Shown: positions 9,033-10,783 of the stretch, in pieces
How positions within the stretch are numbered: the stretch's first letter is position 1
Layout: every line of letters starts with the position of its first letter
Assembly: GCA_031272005.1 (NCBI GenBank)
Contig: JAISUQ010000102.1
Coordinates: 1-10,783, forward strand
From: Coriobacteriales bacterium
Lineage (GTDB): Bacteria > Actinomycetota > Coriobacteriia > Coriobacteriales > UBA8131
Length of the DNA stretch: 10,783 bases
Direction of reading: 5' to 3'
Notes under the pieces: generated by a model
The model's database searches: none
Told to the model about the DNA's origin: nothing
The model's input: the letters and a program-made list of their open reading frames with translations, nothing else
Position numbers and translations under genes: made by a program

Positions 9033-9964
9033 GCGAGCTCAAGGCCACCCGTGCCGCCTATGGCGAGACCCTGGTGGAGCTGCTGGAGGCGGGAGTGGAC
9101 GTCTACGCCGTGGACGCCGACCTGGCCGGCTCCACGACCACAGCCAAGCTGGCCGCCGCCGACCCCAGGCGGCATGTCAACGTCGGTATTGCCGAAGCCA
9201 ACATGATCGGTGTGGCCGCCGGCATCTCGCTGACTGGCGCTACTGTGTTCACCGGCTCCTTTGCCGTATTCGGTACCGGGCGGGCCTACGACCAGATCCG
9301 CAACACCGTCTGTTACGGTAACCTCAACGTCAAGGTGGCGCCGACCCATGCCGGCATCAGCGTCGGCCCGGATGGCGGCAGCCACCAGATGGTCGAGGAC
9401 ATCGCGCTGATGCGGGTACTGCCGAACATGCGGGTTCTGGTGCCGGCGGATTACATCTCCGCCAAAGCCGCTTTGCGCATCGCGGCGGCGACGGCCGGGC
9501 CGGTTTATGTGCGCCTGGGCCGCGCCAACGTGCCGCTGCTTTACGAAGCCAGCGAGTTGGAGGATTTCGCCCTTGGACAGGCCCGTGTGCTGCGCCAGGG
9601 CAGCGACGTCAGCATCATCGCCTGCGGCGTGGAAGTCGCTCTGGCCTTGCAGGCTGCTGAGTTGCTGGCCGAGCGCGGCATCCGCGCCGAGGTCATCGAC
9701 GCCTTCTCGCTCAAACCGCTGGATGAGCAGCTGATTCTGGAGTCGGCGGCGCGCACGGGCTTTGTGATTACTGCCGAGGAGCATTCGGTCATCGGCGGCC
9801 TGGGTTCTGCGGTGGCAGAGGTCCTGGCTGCACACCCCGGTCTGGTCGAGCGCTGCGAACGCATCGGCGTCCAGGACCGCTTTGGGACTTCCGGCGGCTT
9901 TGACGAGCTGTTCCGCGAATATCGCCTTGACGCTCAGGCAATCTTTGAACTTGTGGTACAATAG
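9029..9964 (+). CDS. tkt: Transketolase, C-terminal (pyrimidine-binding) subunit
   Basis: This is the second half of the split transketolase, 311 residues, starting at ATG 9029, which overlaps the stop of the N-subunit gene. The N-terminal part is the pyrimidine-binding domain of the TPP enzyme. VNVGIAEANM (50-59) carries the conserved Glu56 that activates the cofactor aminopyrimidine ring, and SFAVFGTGRAYDQIRN, THAGISVGPDGGSHQ and MRVLVPAD follow as in transketolases. The last third is the transketolase C-terminal domain, with GPVYVRLGR, VIDAFSLKPLD and TAEEHSVIGGLGSAVAEVL. The complete enzyme should be an alpha2-beta2 assembly, as expected for split transketolases. Deoxyxylulose-5-phosphate synthase shares this fold but is a single long chain, so it is unlikely. 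The gene stops with TAG, which overlaps a candidate promoter for ftsE. Confidence 0.93.
   Translation: MSELKATRAAYGETLVELLEAGVDVYAVDADLAGSTTTAKLAAADPRRHVNVGIAEANMIGVAAGISLTGATVFTGSFAVFGTGRAYDQIRNTVCYGNLNVKVAPTHAGISVGPDGGSHQMVEDIALMRVLPNMRVLVPADYISAKAALRIAAATAGPVYVRLGRANVPLLYEASELEDFALGQARVLRQGSDVSIIACGVEVALALQAAELLAERGIRAEVIDAFSLKPLDEQLILESAARTGFVITAEEHSVIGGLGSAVAEVLAAHPGLVERCERIGVQDRFGTSGGFDELFREYRLDAQAIFELVVQ
9954..9962 (+). promoter_or_regulatory. Candidate extended -10 promoter for ftsE
   Basis: TGGTACAAT is an extended -10 (TGn then TACAAT, five of six consensus matches). It overlaps the last codons of the transketolase C-subunit gene. No good -35 is found at 16-18 bp, which extended -10 promoters can do without. 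Transcription would start near 9969, giving a leader of roughly 95 nt before the ftsE GTG. Confidence 0.5.
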
Positions 9965-9972
9965 ACGCAGCT

Positions 9973-10017
9973 ATGTTCTGGCGGGGCAGGCGCTGTCGTC
10001 TCACTCTTAAGGAATAA
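9973..10017 (+). CDS. Possible 14-codon leader ORF ahead of ftsE
   Basis: ATG 9973 opens a 14-residue frame (MFWRGRRCRLTLKE) ending in TAA, about 4 nt after the predicted transcription start, so it could be read as a leaderless mRNA, which is common in actinobacteria. Its stop overlaps a second ATG at 10017 (TAATG), preceded by AAGGA. There is no protein-level support, so this is listed as a weak candidate only. Confidence 0.15.
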   Translation: MFWRGRRCRLTLKE

Positions 10018-10062
10018 TGGCATACTCCGACACGAACCGATGTCTAAACGAACGGAGCGATA

Positions 10063-10783
10063 GTGACAGACGAGAATCAGGCGTGGACAACCGCCGGTTC
10101 AGCACCGCAAACGCAGCCCGAGCCGGTAGCCAGCCAAGATGGTTTGACCCAACAAGCAGCATTCACGGAAGCGGCAACTGAATCCAAGTCCAACACAGCT
10201 CAGCTGGTCAGCGAACTGCTGGCGCAAGCCGAGCCTTTGGGCACCACAGCCGCTGCAGCCAAACCCGCCCGTGCGGACACTGCAGCTGCGGTAGCCGCCC
10301 GGGCCGAGGCCGTCAAGGCGGCAGCGGCAGCAGCCGAGGCCCGTACGGCCAAAGCCGAGCCGGTGGCGGCGCATCCGCAGGTGTCAGCGGGCACAGAGGC
10401 TGCTGCGGTCGCAGAGGCCGTTGCGGCTGCAACGGCCGGCACAACTGCTCAGGCTGAGGCGGCGGCGGCAGCTGCCGTGCCGGCAACGCCCATCACCCCG
10501 GTGGACCTGCCTCTGCTGGAGCCGGACTCCGCCACATCCGCCACGACTGCCACATCCGCCACATCTGCCGCATCCGCTGCGGCTGAGGCGGGTACAGCTT
10601 CGGCAGTCAAGACCGTCCGCCAGACCAAGAAGGCACCCGGCGGCAAACCGGTGATCATCTTCGACCGCCTGACGATGGTCTACCCTTCGCAGCCAAACAA
10701 GCCGGCGCTCTCCAACGTCTCGCTGGAGATCGACTCCGGCGACTTCATCTTTTTGGTTGGCCACTCCGGCTCCGGCAAATCCA
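10063..10783 (+). CDS. ftsE: Cell-division ABC ATPase FtsE with long Ala-rich N-terminal extension (3' partial)
   Basis: FtsE is the ATPase partner of the membrane protein FtsX; together they control peptidoglycan hydrolases at the division site. The recognisable FtsE core starts near residue 197 (VIIFDRLTMVYPS) and reaches Walker A, GHSGSGKS at 233-240, where the window ends; D-loop, signature and Walker B are outside. The frame starts at GTG 10063, the only start codon after the in-frame TAA at 10045, with GGAG at 10054-10057 (5-nt spacing). This gives about 196 extra residues dominated by Ala, Thr, Glu, Pro, Ser and Gln, with no hydrophobic segment and a basic end (KTVRQTKK), so probably disordered and cytoplasmic. 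A GTG at 10651 would give a conventional FtsE, but the nearest purine-rich site (10627-10633) is 17 nt away. ftsX is expected next. Confidence 0.88.
   Translation, partial: MTDENQAWTTAGSAPQTQPEPVASQDGLTQQAAFTEAATESKSNTAQLVSELLAQAEPLGTTAAAAKPARADTAAAVAARAEAVKAAAAAAEARTAKAEPVAAHPQVSAGTEAAAVAEAVAAATAGTTAQAEAAAAAAVPATPITPVDLPLLEPDSATSATTATSATSAASAAAEAGTASAVKTVRQTKKAPGGKPVIIFDRLTMVYPSQPNKPALSNVSLEIDSGDFIFLVGHSGSGKS
10528..10581 (+). repeat. In-frame 9-bp tandem repeat (Ser-Ala-Thr) in the FtsE extension
   Basis: Six 9-nt units of the TCCGCCACA type encode SAT, SAT, TAT, SAT, SAA and SAA. The unit keeps the frame whatever its copy number. It lies in the low-complexity linker about 70 bp before the FtsE core. 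Confidence 0.85.

Noticed and set aside
8375..9961. 528-codon minus-strand frame opposite the transketolase genes
   Set aside because: It spans both transketolase subunits in antisense and includes the complement of the Leu/Glu/Gln repeat; no family motif is present.
10017..10181. A 54-codon gene overlapping the ftsE start
   Set aside because: AAGGA lies only 3 nt before the ATG, the product has no recognisable feature, and most of it overlaps the ftsE frame. It is kept only as a leader curiosity.

Overview
The window reads as chromosomal DNA of a high-GC Gram-positive, most likely an Actinomycetota of the class Coriobacteriia (Eggerthella-like). Four things point there: a Cna-B/SpaA surface protein with an LPXTG-like C-terminal sorting signal, a BTAD-type (SARP-like) regulator, an RF2 with actinobacterial-style sequence, and a transketolase split into two subunits. 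The assignment rests on remembered family sequence, not on a search. All confident genes are on the + strand.

Left part (1-4214), accessory: the 3' part of a large cell-wall-anchored adhesin (1-2100, start outside the window), then a SARP-like transcription factor with a decayed N-terminal ATPase (2219-3979). The gap that follows (3980-4214) holds six perfectly phased 11-bp direct repeats. Base composition changes abruptly inside the adhesin, from roughly 30-50% GC before about position 540 to nearly 60% after it, so the gene looks like a mosaic.

Right part (4215-10783), housekeeping: secA (preprotein translocase ATPase), prfB (RF2), the two halves of transketolase overlapping by ATGA, and the start of ftsE, which runs off the right edge in its Walker A motif. 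secA and prfB are 21 bp apart and in the same frame. The transketolase pair sits between prfB and ftsE, which are often neighbours in Gram-positive genomes. A likely extended -10 promoter for ftsE lies at the end of the transketolase C-half gene.

The most interesting points are: (i) an RF2 whose stop-codon-reading tripeptide is Ser-Pro-Thr instead of Ser-Pro-Phe, in a prfB that has also lost the usual autoregulatory frameshift; (ii) the 11-bp repeat array next to a SARP-like gene, matching the periodicity of known SARP operators and lying upstream of secA; (iii) an FtsE with about 196 extra N-terminal residues, mostly alanine-rich and probably disordered; (iv) the mosaic adhesin; and (v) short in-frame tandem repeats at the end of transketolase-N and in the FtsE extension. 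One possible reading of the left side is a surface protein, its regulator and the export motor under linked control, but this is inference.
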